Of a stretch of DNA of 64,000 nucleotides, positions 35,051-43,870 are shown one piece after another (position 1 is the first letter of the stretch; the number at the start of each line of letters is the position of its first letter). The position numbers and the translations under genes are program-made. This DNA comes from Nocardia speluncae NBRC 108251 (GTDB lineage: Bacteria > Actinomycetota > Actinomycetes > Mycobacteriales > Mycobacteriaceae), in the NCBI RefSeq assembly GCF_001613245.1, contig NZ_BDBZ01000002.1, positions 248,001 through 312,000 of the forward strand, read 5' to 3'. A model generated the notes under the pieces. The model saw nothing but the letters and a program-made list of their open reading frames with translations. It was not told the origin of the DNA and searched no databases.

Positions 35051-35920
35051 CTATACCGCCGTGAAGTCGCGACTCGCGATATATGTCGGCCGGCGCGCCG
35101 GTGCCGCGAACGGCTCCTCCAGGATGTTCTCCATACTGTTGAACACAAGGAAGATATTCGACCGCGGGAACGGCGTGATGTTGTTCGCCGACGCGTGCAT
35201 GATATTCGAATCGAACAGCAGCGCCGACCCGGCCGGGCCGGTGAACTGCTCGATCCAGTACTTATAGGCCAATTCGGTGATATCGGCCTCGCTCGGTACC
35301 CCGATCTCCTGCTCACGCAGTGATTCGCGGTAGTTGTCCGCCGGTGTTTCGCCCTGGCAGGGGACGAAAGTGCGATGCGATCCGGGCATCACCATCAGGC
35401 TGCCGTTGTACGGGTAATTATCCGTCAACGCGATGGACAGACTCACCGCCCGTGGCGCGGGCATTCCGTCTTCGGCGTGCCAGGTCTCGAAATCGGAATG
35501 CCAGTAGAAGCCGGTACCGAATCCGGGAAGATAATTGACCCGGCTCTGGTGGATGTACACATCCGAACCCAGAACCTGTCGGGCCAGATCCACAACCCGG
35601 GATTCGCGCACCAGCTCCTTCACCGCCGGACTCAGCCTGTGCACATCGAATACCGAGCGCACCTGCCGCGACGCCTTCTCCACGATCAGCCGGTCGTCAC
35701 CCCACAGTTCTGGATCGTCGGCCAGCCGATCGATTTCGGTGGCGAACTCCGCCACCTCTTCGGGGCTGAGCAAACGATCCAGAATTGCGTAACCGTCGGT
35801 ATCGAACGCAGCCAGCTCCGCGTTGCCGATCCGGCCCCACACCGTCGCGTCGTGTCGCTCCTGTAGCGCCAGCCGCTCGGCGGTTCTGGTCGGATAGCGA
35901 TCGATCCGATTGTCAACCAA
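35051..35920 (-). CDS. ectD: ectoine hydroxylase
   Basis: A 289-residue 2-oxoglutarate/Fe(II) dioxygenase that converts ectoine to 5-hydroxyectoine. The EctD signature stretch (VRSVFDVH near residue 87; QSRVNYLPGFGTGFYWHSDFETWH from about 125) includes the iron ligands His141 and Asp143, and His242 in MHASANN completes the facial triad. The start is TTG at 35920, with GAGGAAGGA about nine bases upstream; no better ATG or GTG exists. It is the last gene of the ectABCD operon, 18 bases after ectC. Confidence 0.95.
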   Translation of the reverse strand: MVDNRIDRYPTRTAERLALQERHDATVWGRIGNAELAAFDTDGYAILDRLLSPEEVAEFATEIDRLADDPELWGDDRLIVEKASRQVRSVFDVHRLSPAVKELVRESRVVDLARQVLGSDVYIHQSRVNYLPGFGTGFYWHSDFETWHAEDGMPAPRAVSLSIALTDNYPYNGSLMVMPGSHRTFVPCQGETPADNYRESLREQEIGVPSEADITELAYKYWIEQFTGPAGSALLFDSNIMHASANNITPFPRSNIFLVFNSMENILEEPFAAPARRPTYIASRDFTAV

Positions 35921-35938
35921 CGTCGTTCGTCCTTCCTC

Positions 35939-36334
35939 TCAGTCGGCCGGAACGGCGATCAACGGATAGACGCCGTTCTCGTCGTGCACCTCCTGCCCCG
36001 TGACAGGAGGATTGAACACGCACAGCATCCGCATCCGTGTCCGTGTCCGCACCTCGTGCTTCTCGTGCCCGTCGAGCAGGTACATGGTGCCCGGGGCGAG
36101 ATCGTAGGTGCGGTCGTTGGTCAGATCGGTGAGGGTGCCTTCCCCCTCTACCAACCAGACCGCTTCCACATGGTTCTGATAGTGGAAGACGTGGGTGGTG
36201 CCGGCCTCGATGGTGGTCTCGTGGAACGAGAACCCCACACCATCACCGCCCAGCACGATCCGTTTGCTACGCCAATCCTCCGCACCGACATCGCGGTGGG
36301 TGCCGGTGATCTCGTCGGTGGTGCGCACGATCAT
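35939..36334 (-). CDS. ectC: L-ectoine synthase
   Basis: A 131-residue single-cupin enzyme that closes N-gamma-acetyl-2,4-diaminobutyrate to ectoine. Typical EctC features are the opening MIVRTTDEITGTHRDV, the SKRIVL segment, the metal/substrate region FHETTIEAGTTHVFHYQNHVEAVW (read as family text, shortened here to FHETTIEAGT and YQNHVEAVWL) and the end YLLDGHEKHEVR. ATG at 36334 (not the longer frame, which overlaps ectB) has AGAGGAAC upstream. Third gene of the operon, 14 bases after ectB. Confidence 0.95.
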   Translation of the reverse strand: MIVRTTDEITGTHRDVGAEDWRSKRIVLGGDGVGFSFHETTIEAGTTHVFHYQNHVEAVWLVEGEGTLTDLTNDRTYDLAPGTMYLLDGHEKHEVRTRTRMRMLCVFNPPVTGQEVHDENGVYPLIAVPAD

Positions 36335-36348
36335 TTCTGTAGTTCCTC

Positions 36349-37608
36349 TCAGCTGCAGACGGTTTCGACGGCATCGCCCAGGATGCGCAGACCGTGGTCC
36401 AGTTCGTCGTCGGCGATGGTCAACGGCGGCAGCAGTTTCACAACTTCGTCCGACGCCCCGGAGGTCTCGGCCAGCAGGCCACGCTCGAACGCGACCTGGC
36501 AAACCTTCCCGGCCTGCGAGGCATCGTCGAAGACCAGGCCGTGCACCAAGCCGCGGCCCCGAGTCGAAATTCCCGGTGCGGCCGCGGCGATATCGTTCAA
36601 CGCCGTGGCCACCCGCTTACCCTTGGCTCCGGTGGACTTCTCCAATACATCATCGGACCAATAGTGCTCGAGCGCCACCTGTGCGGTCACGAAGGACGGA
36701 TTGTTACCCCGGAAGGTGCCGTTGTGTTCGCCCGGTGACCACACATCGTGTTCCGGCTTGAACAGCACCAGCGCCATAGGCAGGCCGTAACCGCCGATCG
36801 ACTTGGACAGGGTGACGATATCGGGGGTGATCCCGGCGGTTTCGAAGGAGAAGAACGGGCCGGTGCGACCGCAACCCATCTGCACATCGTCGACGATGAG
36901 CAGGATGCCGCGGGCGGAGCACAACGAAGCCAGATGCCGCAGCCATTCGGCGCGGGCCAGATTCACACCGCCCTCACCCTGCACCGTTTCCACGATCACG
37001 GCGGCCGGGCGGTCCAGGCCGGAGGAAGAATCGTCGAGCACCCGCTCCATCCACTGGAAGTCCGCGGTGGTGCCGTCGAAGTAGCCGTCGTAGGGCATCG
37101 GTGTCGCATGGTGGAGCGGAACACCGGCACCCGCGCGCTTCATGGCGTTACCGGTCACCGACAGTGCGCCCAGCGTCATCCCGTGGAATGCGTTGGTGAA
37201 GCTGAGGATGCTCTGACGGCCGGTCACCTTGCGGGCCAGCTTCAGCGCCGCTTCCACCGCGTTGGCGCCGGTCGGACCGGGGAACTGCACCTTGTAGTCC
37301 AGGCCGCGCGGCGCCAGCAGGGTATCGCGGACGGTTTCCAGCAGTTTGCGCTTGGCCACGGTCGACATGTCCAGGCCGTGGGTAATGCCGTCACCGGCCA
37401 GGTAGTCGATCAGCGCGGTCTTGAGCAGGGGGTTGTTGTGCCCGTAGTTCAGCGCGCCCGCGCCGGCGAAGAAATCGAGGAAATCCCGGCCGTTCTCGTC
37501 GCGAAGCCAGGCACCCTGGGCGGTCTCGAACACCGCGGGCCAGGAGCGGCAGTAGCCGCGAACGTTGGATTCAAGGTCGTCGAAGATCGTCGTTTCAGGG
37601 GTAATCAT
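36349..37608 (-). CDS. ectB: diaminobutyrate--2-oxoglutarate transaminase
   Basis: A 419-residue class-III aminotransferase that makes L-2,4-diaminobutyrate from aspartate semialdehyde. The PLP lysine is Lys269 in TLSKSIGGYGLP; Asp240 in LLIVDDVQMGCGRTG holds the pyridine nitrogen; the N-terminus (MITPETTIFDDLESNVRGYCRSWP) is characteristic of EctB. Its ATG overlaps the ectA stop by one base. Second step enzyme by position, first step by chemistry, of ectoine synthesis, a cytoplasmic osmoprotectant pathway. Confidence 0.97.
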   Translation of the reverse strand: MITPETTIFDDLESNVRGYCRSWPAVFETAQGAWLRDENGRDFLDFFAGAGALNYGHNNPLLKTALIDYLAGDGITHGLDMSTVAKRKLLETVRDTLLAPRGLDYKVQFPGPTGANAVEAALKLARKVTGRQSILSFTNAFHGMTLGALSVTGNAMKRAGAGVPLHHATPMPYDGYFDGTTADFQWMERVLDDSSSGLDRPAAVIVETVQGEGGVNLARAEWLRHLASLCSARGILLIVDDVQMGCGRTGPFFSFETAGITPDIVTLSKSIGGYGLPMALVLFKPEHDVWSPGEHNGTFRGNNPSFVTAQVALEHYWSDDVLEKSTGAKGKRVATALNDIAAAAPGISTRGRGLVHGLVFDDASQAGKVCQVAFERGLLAETSGASDEVVKLLPPLTIADDELDHGLRILGDAVETVCS

Positions 37609-38219
37609 CAGTGATCCCTTTCGTTTTTACGGGCGATCGGGGAAATGGTGTAGAGGTCCTCGGCGGCGTGACTGTCCGGGAACACATCCGGTTCGAACAG
37701 TTCGCTGCGCACCATTTCTGCGTCGCGGCGGCGGGCCAGCGAGGCGAACATGGCGATCGAGGCGGGATTATCGGGGGACACGGTGGTCTCCAGCGCGTTT
37801 ACGTCACCGCCGGCCGAATGATCCGGCGCGGTGACGGTGGCGACCAACCAGTCCAGCATGGCGACCCCGGTTCCGCGGCCACGCTGGTCGGCGTCCACGG
37901 CGACCTGCCAGACGAACAGGGTGCCGGACGCGTCGGGTCTCAGGTAGCCGGTGACAAAGCCGACGACACGGCCGTCGCTCTCGGCCACCACCGAGGTGGC
38001 GGCGAAATCTCGGCACCACAAAAGATAGGAATAGCTCGAATTGACGTCCAGGACCTGCGACTCGTCGGCGATCTGCCACAATCGCGCGGCGTCCGTGATC
38101 CGCGGTGCGCGCAAGCTCACGCCGGTACTGGCGGGCTCCGCATCGGTCGCGGCGGACGAAGTGGTCGAGCCGGTGCCGGTCGAACCGGCGGTCTGCGTGG
38201 ACTCAGTGTGTAAGGACAT
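37608..38219 (-). CDS. ectA: diaminobutyrate acetyltransferase
   Basis: A 203-residue GNAT enzyme that transfers acetyl from acetyl-CoA to diaminobutyrate. After a Ser/Thr/Ala-rich N-terminal tail of about 33 residues, the catalytic domain shows LDVNSSYSYLLWCRDFAATSVVAE (shortened: LDVNSSYSYLLW) and the acetyl-CoA-binding VDADQRGRGTGVAMLDWLV, where QRGRGTG is the GNAT motif A. The ATG at 38219 follows the promoter region that carries a 7-bp inverted repeat. First gene of ectABCD, directly downstream of a two-component system. Confidence 0.95.
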   Translation of the reverse strand: MSLHTESTQTAGSTGTGSTTSSAATDAEPASTGVSLRAPRITDAARLWQIADESQVLDVNSSYSYLLWCRDFAATSVVAESDGRVVGFVTGYLRPDASGTLFVWQVAVDADQRGRGTGVAMLDWLVATVTAPDHSAGGDVNALETTVSPDNPASIAMFASLARRRDAEMVRSELFEPDVFPDSHAAEDLYTISPIARKNERDH

Positions 38220-38249
38220 ACAACTCCGATGTCTGCTTGCAGTACTTTC

Positions 38250-38282
38250 CCAGGCTTACGAATCAACTTTGAGGTAGCCTGG
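38250..38282 (-). promoter_or_regulatory. inverted repeat in the ectA promoter region
   Basis: CCAGGCT (38250-38256) and AGCCTGG (38276-38282) are exact inverse copies 19 bases apart, in the 72-base gap between the kinase gene and ectA. The start-to-start distance of 26 bases is about two and a half helical turns. A regulator site is plausible; the adjacent response regulator is one candidate. Confidence 0.5.
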
Positions 38283-38291
38283 TCGAGTTCT

Positions 38292-39386
38292 TTACGATTG
38301 TGTTACAGGCTGATGACGCCCCTCTCGATCGATGGCAGGAAGCCGGATGACGAATCGGGCGCCCCCTCCGGGGCGTTCCGTACATTCGACCCGGCCACGG
38401 TGAGTGGACACGGTCTCGGCGACGAGCGCCAGGCCTATTCCGGTACCACCGGTGGTGGACCGGCGGCTGTTGCGGGAAGTCGCGAAGCGTTCGAAAATTC
38501 GGTCGCGGTCGGCCCGTGCGACCCCGGGACCGGCGTCGTCGATCTCGATGACGGCCTCCGGGCCGTCGCGGCGCACTGTCACCGCCACCGCGCCCCCACC
38601 GTGCCTGTCGGCATTCTTCAACACGTTCAGCAGGGCGCGCTCCAACTCCAGTTTACGGCCCAGCACCGTGACGCGGTCGGCGACTGTGAGCAGTTCGGCA
38701 GGCCGGTGACTGTCGCGCAACGTGTGTACCAGCAGATCTCCCACCGAAACGGGATCTGCATCACCGTGATGCATACCCGCCTCCACCCGCGCCAGAGCGA
38801 GCAGATCATCGAGCAGCCGACGCAGGTGTTCCACCTCGGCGCTCACCAGATCCAACGCTTGCCGAGACCGCGGAGGGAGTTCCGCGCGCGAGCGTTCCAG
38901 CACTCCCACCGCGGTGGTCAACGTGGTCATCGGGGTGCGCAGTTCATGGCTCACATCGCCGAAGAGGCGGTGTTCGCGATCGATGCGACGTTGCAACGAA
39001 TCGACCATCCGGTTGAACGAGGCGACCGTGCTTGCGAGGTCCTGGTCATTGCTGTCCGGCAGGCGAGTGCCCAGTTCACCGGAAGCGATCAGAGCGGCCG
39101 CTTCGGCGACGTCACGCAGTGGTTTGAGCATGCGCCGGCTCACCCCGACCCCGACGGCGGCGCCGACTAGCGCCGCGGCGACGGCGCACCCCACCAGCAG
39201 TGCCGGACGGTGATGCAGCCGCTCGCTGAAGGTGCGGCTCTCATCGCTGATCACAGCAAACACCGCCAGTACGAGTACCAGCGCCATCAGGCCGGACGAC
39301 GCCGCAAACGCAGTCGTCACCCGGCTGCGCAGGCTCCAGCGCCCCGGACCGCGTTCGACCCGGGCCGCATTCGTGATGCCGACCAT
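38292..39386 (-). CDS. sensor histidine kinase
   Basis: A 364-residue membrane kinase. Two hydrophobic helices (about residues 23-47 and 61-82) enclose only a dozen residues outside the membrane, so it probably senses the membrane or an inner signal and not a large external ligand. HAMP (about 83-135), dimerisation helix with His147 (FGDVSHELRTPM), then the ATPase domain with LLNVLKNADRHG (N box), DDAGPGV (G1) and TGGTGIGLALV (G2). It lies three bases after its response regulator and 72 bases upstream of ectA. Confidence 0.92.
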   Translation of the reverse strand: MVGITNAARVERGPGRWSLRSRVTTAFAASSGLMALVLVLAVFAVISDESRTFSERLHHRPALLVGCAVAAALVGAAVGVGVSRRMLKPLRDVAEAAALIASGELGTRLPDSNDQDLASTVASFNRMVDSLQRRIDREHRLFGDVSHELRTPMTTLTTAVGVLERSRAELPPRSRQALDLVSAEVEHLRRLLDDLLALARVEAGMHHGDADPVSVGDLLVHTLRDSHRPAELLTVADRVTVLGRKLELERALLNVLKNADRHGGGAVAVTVRRDGPEAVIEIDDAGPGVARADRDRIFERFATSRNSRRSTTGGTGIGLALVAETVSTHRGRVECTERPGGGARFVIRLPAIDREGRHQPVTQS

Positions 39387-39389
39387 CGT

Positions 39390-40103
39390 TCAGCGCTGCA
39401 CGTCCAGCCGGTAACCGAGGCCACGGACGGTGACCACGATCTGCGGTTCGGAGGGATCGCGCTCGATTTTGGTCCGCAATCTGCGCATGTGGACATCCAC
39501 GATTCGCTCGTCACCGAAGAAACCCCGGTCCCAGACGCGCTCCAGCAGAACATCGCGGCTCAGGACCCGCCCCGGGGCATCTGCCAGTTCACACAGCAGC
39601 CGGAATTCGGTGATGGTTAGGTTGATCTCCTCGTCGCCGCGGCGGACGGCGCCACCCTCGGGTGAGAGGATCAGGGGCGCGGCGGGGTCGGCGTCCAGAA
39701 CGACCTCGATCGGCGCCGTGTCGCGTTCCACCGACAGCCGCGCGCGGCGCCGTAGAGCGCGCATGCGTGCGGTAATTTCCTTGATCTCGAACGGTTTGGT
39801 GACGAAATCGTCGGCGCCGGCCTCCAGGGCAGCCACCACATCGTGAGTATCGTCACGTGCGCTCACCACAATGATCGGCACGTCATGGTCGCGGCGGATC
39901 TCCCGGATACAGGTGAATCCGTCCATTCCGCCGAGCATCAGATCGACGATCATCACATCTGGTACACCGATCGTCCGCAGATGGGTGAGCGCGGCCTCGG
40001 CTTCCTCGGCCTCCGCGACGTCGTAGCCTTCGTCCTCCATGGCCAGGCGTAAAGCACCCCGGACCCGGTCGTCGTCTTCCACGATCATCAGGTTCGCGCT
40101 CAA
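39390..40103 (-). CDS. OmpR-family response regulator
   Basis: A 237-residue DNA-binding regulator. The receiver has the acidic pocket (VEDDD), phospho-acceptor Asp54 in MIVDLMLGG and the conserved lysine in DDFVTKPF; the C-terminal winged helix ends with RIVDVHMRRLRTKIE and VRGLGYRL. Paired with the kinase at 38292. The position upstream of ectABCD on the same strand suggests control of osmoprotectant synthesis, though regulation of its own promoter or of unrelated targets is as possible. Some resemblance to Streptomyces CseB-like regulators was noted without a search. Confidence 0.93.
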   Translation of the reverse strand: MSANLMIVEDDDRVRGALRLAMEDEGYDVAEAEEAEAALTHLRTIGVPDVMIVDLMLGGMDGFTCIREIRRDHDVPIIVVSARDDTHDVVAALEAGADDFVTKPFEIKEITARMRALRRRARLSVERDTAPIEVVLDADPAAPLILSPEGGAVRRGDEEINLTITEFRLLCELADAPGRVLSRDVLLERVWDRGFFGDERIVDVHMRRLRTKIERDPSEPQIVVTVRGLGYRLDVQR

Positions 40104-40186
40104 TTTTCAATCCCTTGCAGACGCACGTGGCGTGCCGCGGCGTGGGTTCGCATCCCCAAACCGACGCGACAGCCCACTACTCAGTT

Positions 40187-40216
40187 TACTCGAGCAACCT
40201 TCCGGTTATACGAGTA
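40187..40216 (-). promoter_or_regulatory. inverted repeat upstream of the response regulator
   Basis: TACTCG (40187-40192) and CGAGTA (40211-40216) are exact inverse copies 18 bases apart, in the 159-base gap before the response-regulator gene. Possible autoregulatory site. Confidence 0.4.
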
Positions 40217-40262
40217 GCCGCAATGCCTGCGAAGTAAACCCCCCAAGTGAAATGACTCACTG

Positions 40263-40568
40263 TCAGATGTCGCGCGCATGCTCCAAACGGAAGAAGTTGC
40301 TCGGAGTACCGTCGGCGCGGTGTTCCTGATAACGAAAGCTCAGTTTGCGTGCGTCGAAGGTGGCGAACCAGTCGGCCCAGCCGACCGGCTGGAGGACCGC
40401 TCCACCGTAGTGCGGAAAGTCCAGGCGTAGGACCCCCACCTCGCCGTTGTACTGACTGCCGGGCGTCGTCGCCGGAGTGGCACCGCGCCGCTGGGCCCAC
40501 TGACGGATGATCTCATGATTCGTGGTGACCATGGTTGTTCCGGGAGCGGCGGAAAGGCCACCCTTCAT
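40263..40568 (-). CDS. small conserved hypothetical protein, stress-type
   Basis: A 101-residue soluble protein. After a short KGG-containing start, it contains NHEIIRQWAQRRGATPATTPGS, GVLRLDFPHYGG and FDARKLSFRYQEHRADG, a pattern (RxWAxxRGGxPA ... LRIDFP ... LxFxYQ) I know from small uncharacterised bacterial proteins often found near stress genes. A near-perfect ribosome site AAGGAGGT lies five bases before the ATG, implying high translation, and a SigB/SigF-like promoter lies upstream. Separate from the PP2C gene by 211 bases. Confidence 0.75.
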   Translation of the reverse strand: MKGGLSAAPGTTMVTTNHEIIRQWAQRRGATPATTPGSQYNGEVGVLRLDFPHYGGAVLQPVGWADWFATFDARKLSFRYQEHRADGTPSNFFRLEHARDI

Positions 40569-40641
40569 GACGAACCTCCTTGCGGTAGGTGCGTACGTGC
40601 TCACCGTGCGACCCTCGTGGTCACACCGGCTTTCCGGACTT

Positions 40642-40667
40642 GTACCCGACTTCGCACTCTTGCAAAC
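40642..40667 (-). promoter_or_regulatory. candidate SigB/SigF-type promoter
   Basis: On the minus strand GTTT (40667-40664) and GGGTAC (40647-40642) are 16 bases apart, matching the actinobacterial general-stress pattern GTTT-N14-16-GGGTA. It would give a 5' leader of about 65 bases for the small protein at 40568. Confidence 0.45.
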
Positions 40668-40779
40668 ACAACGGACAAGCAACTGTCCTGTATGTCCGCA
40701 CCGTCGACCCGGCAACTGAAGATCCCCGCCCTCAGCAGCCCCTCCGGTTTGCCGAAGGTTCGCCGCGACCGGGAAACGG

Positions 40780-41889
40780 TCACCTGCCGTCGGAAATCGG
40801 CGCCAGAGCCACTGTGATGTTATCGCTCCCCCCGCAGACCACCGCGTAGTCGACGAGCGCCCGCGCGCCGTCACTCGTCGGCATCCCGAGTGCGCGTTGG
40901 GACAGCTCGGCCGGACCGGGCAGGTAGTTCCACAGACCGTCGGTGCACAGCAGCAGCGAACCCGGACCGTCCACGTAGTAGGACCGGATACTGTCACCCG
41001 ACCAGGGCTGCTGCCCGGCGTCCGCACCCAGCCAGCGCATCAGGGTATGCGCGCGCGGATCGGCCATCGCTGCCTGCTCGTCCATCGCACCCGCTTCGAT
41101 CAGCGTCTGCGCCCACGAATCGTCGACCGTCAGTTTCTGCGGACCGGCTAGCGGACCGGAATGCCCCGGCCCTGCCGGGTGCTCGGAAACCTGGTCCCCA
41201 GCGGCCAGCCAGTAGGCACGGCTGTCGCCGATATTCGACACGGTAACCGATACCCGGCCGTCGGCCTCGGTGCGCACGATCGCCGAAACATAGGTGCACG
41301 ACGGAGCGTCCCCGTCCGGCCCGACCAGATTGCGCACCGCCTCCGAAGCGGCCGCCATTCCCGCGGCCGTGGCCTCCTCGGCCGTCCGGTCCTCGGCGAG
41401 CGCGGCGAGGCAGGCATCCACACCGGTGCGTACGGCGGTGCCGGAGGCCGCCTGCGGATCCGGCGAGGATGACACGCCATCGCACACCACCAGGACGAGA
41501 GTCTCCGGTTGCCCGCTGTCGTCGGGCACCACCGCTGCGGCCACGGCATCCTCGTTACGGGCATGCACGATGCCACGGTCGGTGACCAGTCCGGCCACCC
41601 CGAGATCGGCCTCGAACCGATCCTGAAGGCGATGCGGATGGTCACAGACGGGGCAGCGCGGGCCGCGTCCCTCGGTCCCGCAGTGCACACAGACCACTTC
41701 CGCCAGGCCATCGTCCGGTAACGCCACCCGGTGGACCCCCGGCGTGACGGCCTGGCGCGGAACTGTCCGTTCCGCGGCCGCGGCCCGGCGACGGGTGTCC
41801 AAGGTATCGCGCACCGCCGGCATGGGTTCGGTCACCGCGTCGAGGATATCGCCCGATTCGGCGCCCCCAGCGTTCGTCTCCCGGTTCAT
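40780..41889 (-). CDS. PP2C-family protein phosphatase with zinc-ribbon-like N-segment
   Basis: A 369-residue metal-dependent Ser/Thr phosphatase. An N-terminal stretch of about 95 residues includes CVHCGTEGRGPRCPVC, a four-cysteine zinc-ribbon-like motif. The PP2C core shows DRGIVHARNEDA, VCDGVSSS, NIGDSRAYW, CTDGLW and GGSDNIT, carrying the metal-binding aspartates. No transmembrane helix. In other actinobacteria such zinc-ribbon/PP2C proteins sit near PknG or FHA/kinase genes; none is here. ATG at 41889 with GTGGTGG upstream is preferred to a longer start. Confidence 0.88.
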   Translation of the reverse strand: MNRETNAGGAESGDILDAVTEPMPAVRDTLDTRRRAAAAERTVPRQAVTPGVHRVALPDDGLAEVVCVHCGTEGRGPRCPVCDHPHRLQDRFEADLGVAGLVTDRGIVHARNEDAVAAAVVPDDSGQPETLVLVVCDGVSSSPDPQAASGTAVRTGVDACLAALAEDRTAEEATAAGMAAASEAVRNLVGPDGDAPSCTYVSAIVRTEADGRVSVTVSNIGDSRAYWLAAGDQVSEHPAGPGHSGPLAGPQKLTVDDSWAQTLIEAGAMDEQAAMADPRAHTLMRWLGADAGQQPWSGDSIRSYYVDGPGSLLLCTDGLWNYLPGPAELSQRALGMPTSDGARALVDYAVVCGGSDNITVALAPISDGR

Positions 41890-42022
41890 CCGGCCACCAC
41901 ACTGTCGAGTAGTTCCCGGCGCCCCCCGACCCGGATACCGCGAGTCCGCACACCGCCCCCCTTCATTCGACCCGTTCCGTTCTGACGATCGACGATAGTA
42001 CGCGGTGAACGGGCGGGCGCGT

Positions 42023-43396
42023 TCATCCGCGCTCCCCAACCGCGCGAACGGCTTTGCGGGCCGCCACCAGGACCGGGTCCCAGACCGGCGAGAACGGCGG
42101 GGCGTACCCCAGATCGAGTGCGGTCATCTGTGTCACGGTCATCCCCGCGGTCAGCGCGACCGCCGCGATATCGACCCGCTTACCGGCGCCTTCCAGGCCT
42201 ACGATCTGCACGCCGAGCAGGCGTCCGGTAATGCGTTCGGCCAGCATCTTGACCGTCATCGGTGCCGGGTCCGGGTAATATCCGGCACGACTGGTGGATT
42301 CGATCGTCGCCGTCACATATTGCAGACCGGCGGCACGGGCATCCTTCTCCCGCAACCCGGTTCGCGCCACCTCGAGATCGCACACCTTGCTCACCGCGGT
42401 ACCGACCACACCGGGAAAGGTCGCGTAACCGCCACCGATATTGGCGCCGATGGTCTGGCCGTGCTTGTTGGCGTGGGTTCCCAGAGGGATATGGCGGCGC
42501 ATACCGGAGACGAGGTCGAGCACCTCCACGCAATCACCCCCGGCCCAGATATTCTCGTGACCGAGAACCCGCAGGGCGGTATCGGTCAGGATCCCACCGT
42601 GTCCGCCGATCGGTAATCCGGCCGCGCGGGCCAGTTCGGTCTCCGGGTCGACCCCGATCCCGAGCACCACCACATCCGCGGGGTACTCGCTGCTGCCGGC
42701 GACCACGGCGCAGGCCCGGCCGTCGGCACCGGTCGATATCCCGGTCACCTCCCGGCCGCCGGCCACCACGATGTCCAGGCCACTCAGCGCGTCGCGAACC
42801 AGAGCTCCCATATCGGGATCCAGCGTCGACATCGGTTCGGACCCGCGGTGCACGACGGTGACCTCGAAACCGCGGCGGATCAGGGCCTCCGCCATCTCGA
42901 CCCCGATATATCCCGCACCGACCACTACGGCACGGCGACCGCCGGTGGCGGCCAGGGCCGCGATGAGCGCCTCGCCGTCGTCCAGCGTCTGCACGCCGTA
43001 CACACCCGGCGCACCGATGCCGGGTAGCGGCGGACGGATGGGCCGGGCGCCGGTCGCGAGCACGAGTTGGTCGTAGCCGGTCCATGTTTCGACGCCGGTT
43101 GCCAGATCACGGCTACGCACCCGGCGGCCCGCGATATCGAGTTCGACGACCTCGCTGCGTAACCGCACGTCGATCGCCCGCGCCCGGTGCTCGGCCGGCG
43201 TGCGCGCGATCAACTGATCTCTGTCGCGGACCTGCCCGCCGACCCAGTACGGGATCCCGCACGCGGAGTACGACGTGAAATGCCCGCGTTCGAACACCAC
43301 GATCTCGAGGTCGCCGGCATTCCGGTACCGGCGTGCCTGGGCGGCCGCCGACATGCCGGCCGCGTCACCGCCGACGATCACCAACCGCTCGGTCAT
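42023..43396 (-). CDS. CoA-disulfide-reductase/NADH-oxidase-like flavoprotein
   Basis: A 457-residue pyridine nucleotide-disulfide oxidoreductase. FAD loop VIVGGDAAGMS lies at residues 6-16, the single redox cysteine in SYSACGIPYWVGG near 45, the NADH loop VVVGAGYIGVEMAE near 160, FAD motif NIWAGGDC near 280 and a C-terminal dimerisation domain. The lone cysteine in SxxxCGxPY fits CoA-disulfide reductase, polysulfide reductase or NADH oxidase, and not lipoamide dehydrogenase. It may keep CoA or other thiols reduced. No operon partner. Confidence 0.87.
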   Translation of the reverse strand: MTERLVIVGGDAAGMSAAAQARRYRNAGDLEIVVFERGHFTSYSACGIPYWVGGQVRDRDQLIARTPAEHRARAIDVRLRSEVVELDIAGRRVRSRDLATGVETWTGYDQLVLATGARPIRPPLPGIGAPGVYGVQTLDDGEALIAALAATGGRRAVVVGAGYIGVEMAEALIRRGFEVTVVHRGSEPMSTLDPDMGALVRDALSGLDIVVAGGREVTGISTGADGRACAVVAGSSEYPADVVVLGIGVDPETELARAAGLPIGGHGGILTDTALRVLGHENIWAGGDCVEVLDLVSGMRRHIPLGTHANKHGQTIGANIGGGYATFPGVVGTAVSKVCDLEVARTGLREKDARAAGLQYVTATIESTSRAGYYPDPAPMTVKMLAERITGRLLGVQIVGLEGAGKRVDIAAVALTAGMTVTQMTALDLGYAPPFSPVWDPVLVAARKAVRAVGERG

Positions 43397-43870
43397 ACGA
43401 TCAACCTACCCAGTCGGCCGCGGTTCCCCGCGACACCACCGGCAACCGCCGCCCGTACCACCGGATGACAGGCGCCCACTGTAGTTCGTGTTGCTCACCG
43501 ACCCACGATGAACAACCTGCCGACGAGAGCTTTTCCCTCATGAGTGGGTACGCACCGAGCCCGGCCCATCGAGGACACCTGCACCGCGGCCGCGACCGGG
43601 GCCCGGGCGGGCCCGTGGCCGGTACTGCTCGGACCGGCCGCATCGCCGAGTCTGCGTATGCACGGGCAGGCTACCGGGGTCACCTGCGGCCTGCCTGAGC
43701 CGGGCCGCGCAATCGCTACGCCGACCTGCTGTGCTCGTCCTCGGTCCCCGCGCCGACTCACCATGCCTGCGACGAACTCGCTGGTATCCGGGCCGAACTC
43801 CTCGTCCGGGCGGCGCCGGATTCCTCGGACCGGGCTCACGACCTGGCCGGTAGCCGGTGATTGCGCGGCC
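43397..43870. other. 474-base intergenic region without a recognised gene
   Basis: Several long open frames cross this stretch on both strands but none shows a domain, a good start signal or clear codon preference. It separates the two minus-strand flavoprotein genes and contains the likely promoter of the upstream one. Confidence 0.5.

Noticed and set aside
43495-43839. 114-codon minus-strand frame in the gap after the CoA-disulfide-reductase-like gene
   Set aside because: No ribosome site, no recognisable domain and Arg/Gly/Pro-rich composition typical of random high-GC frames.
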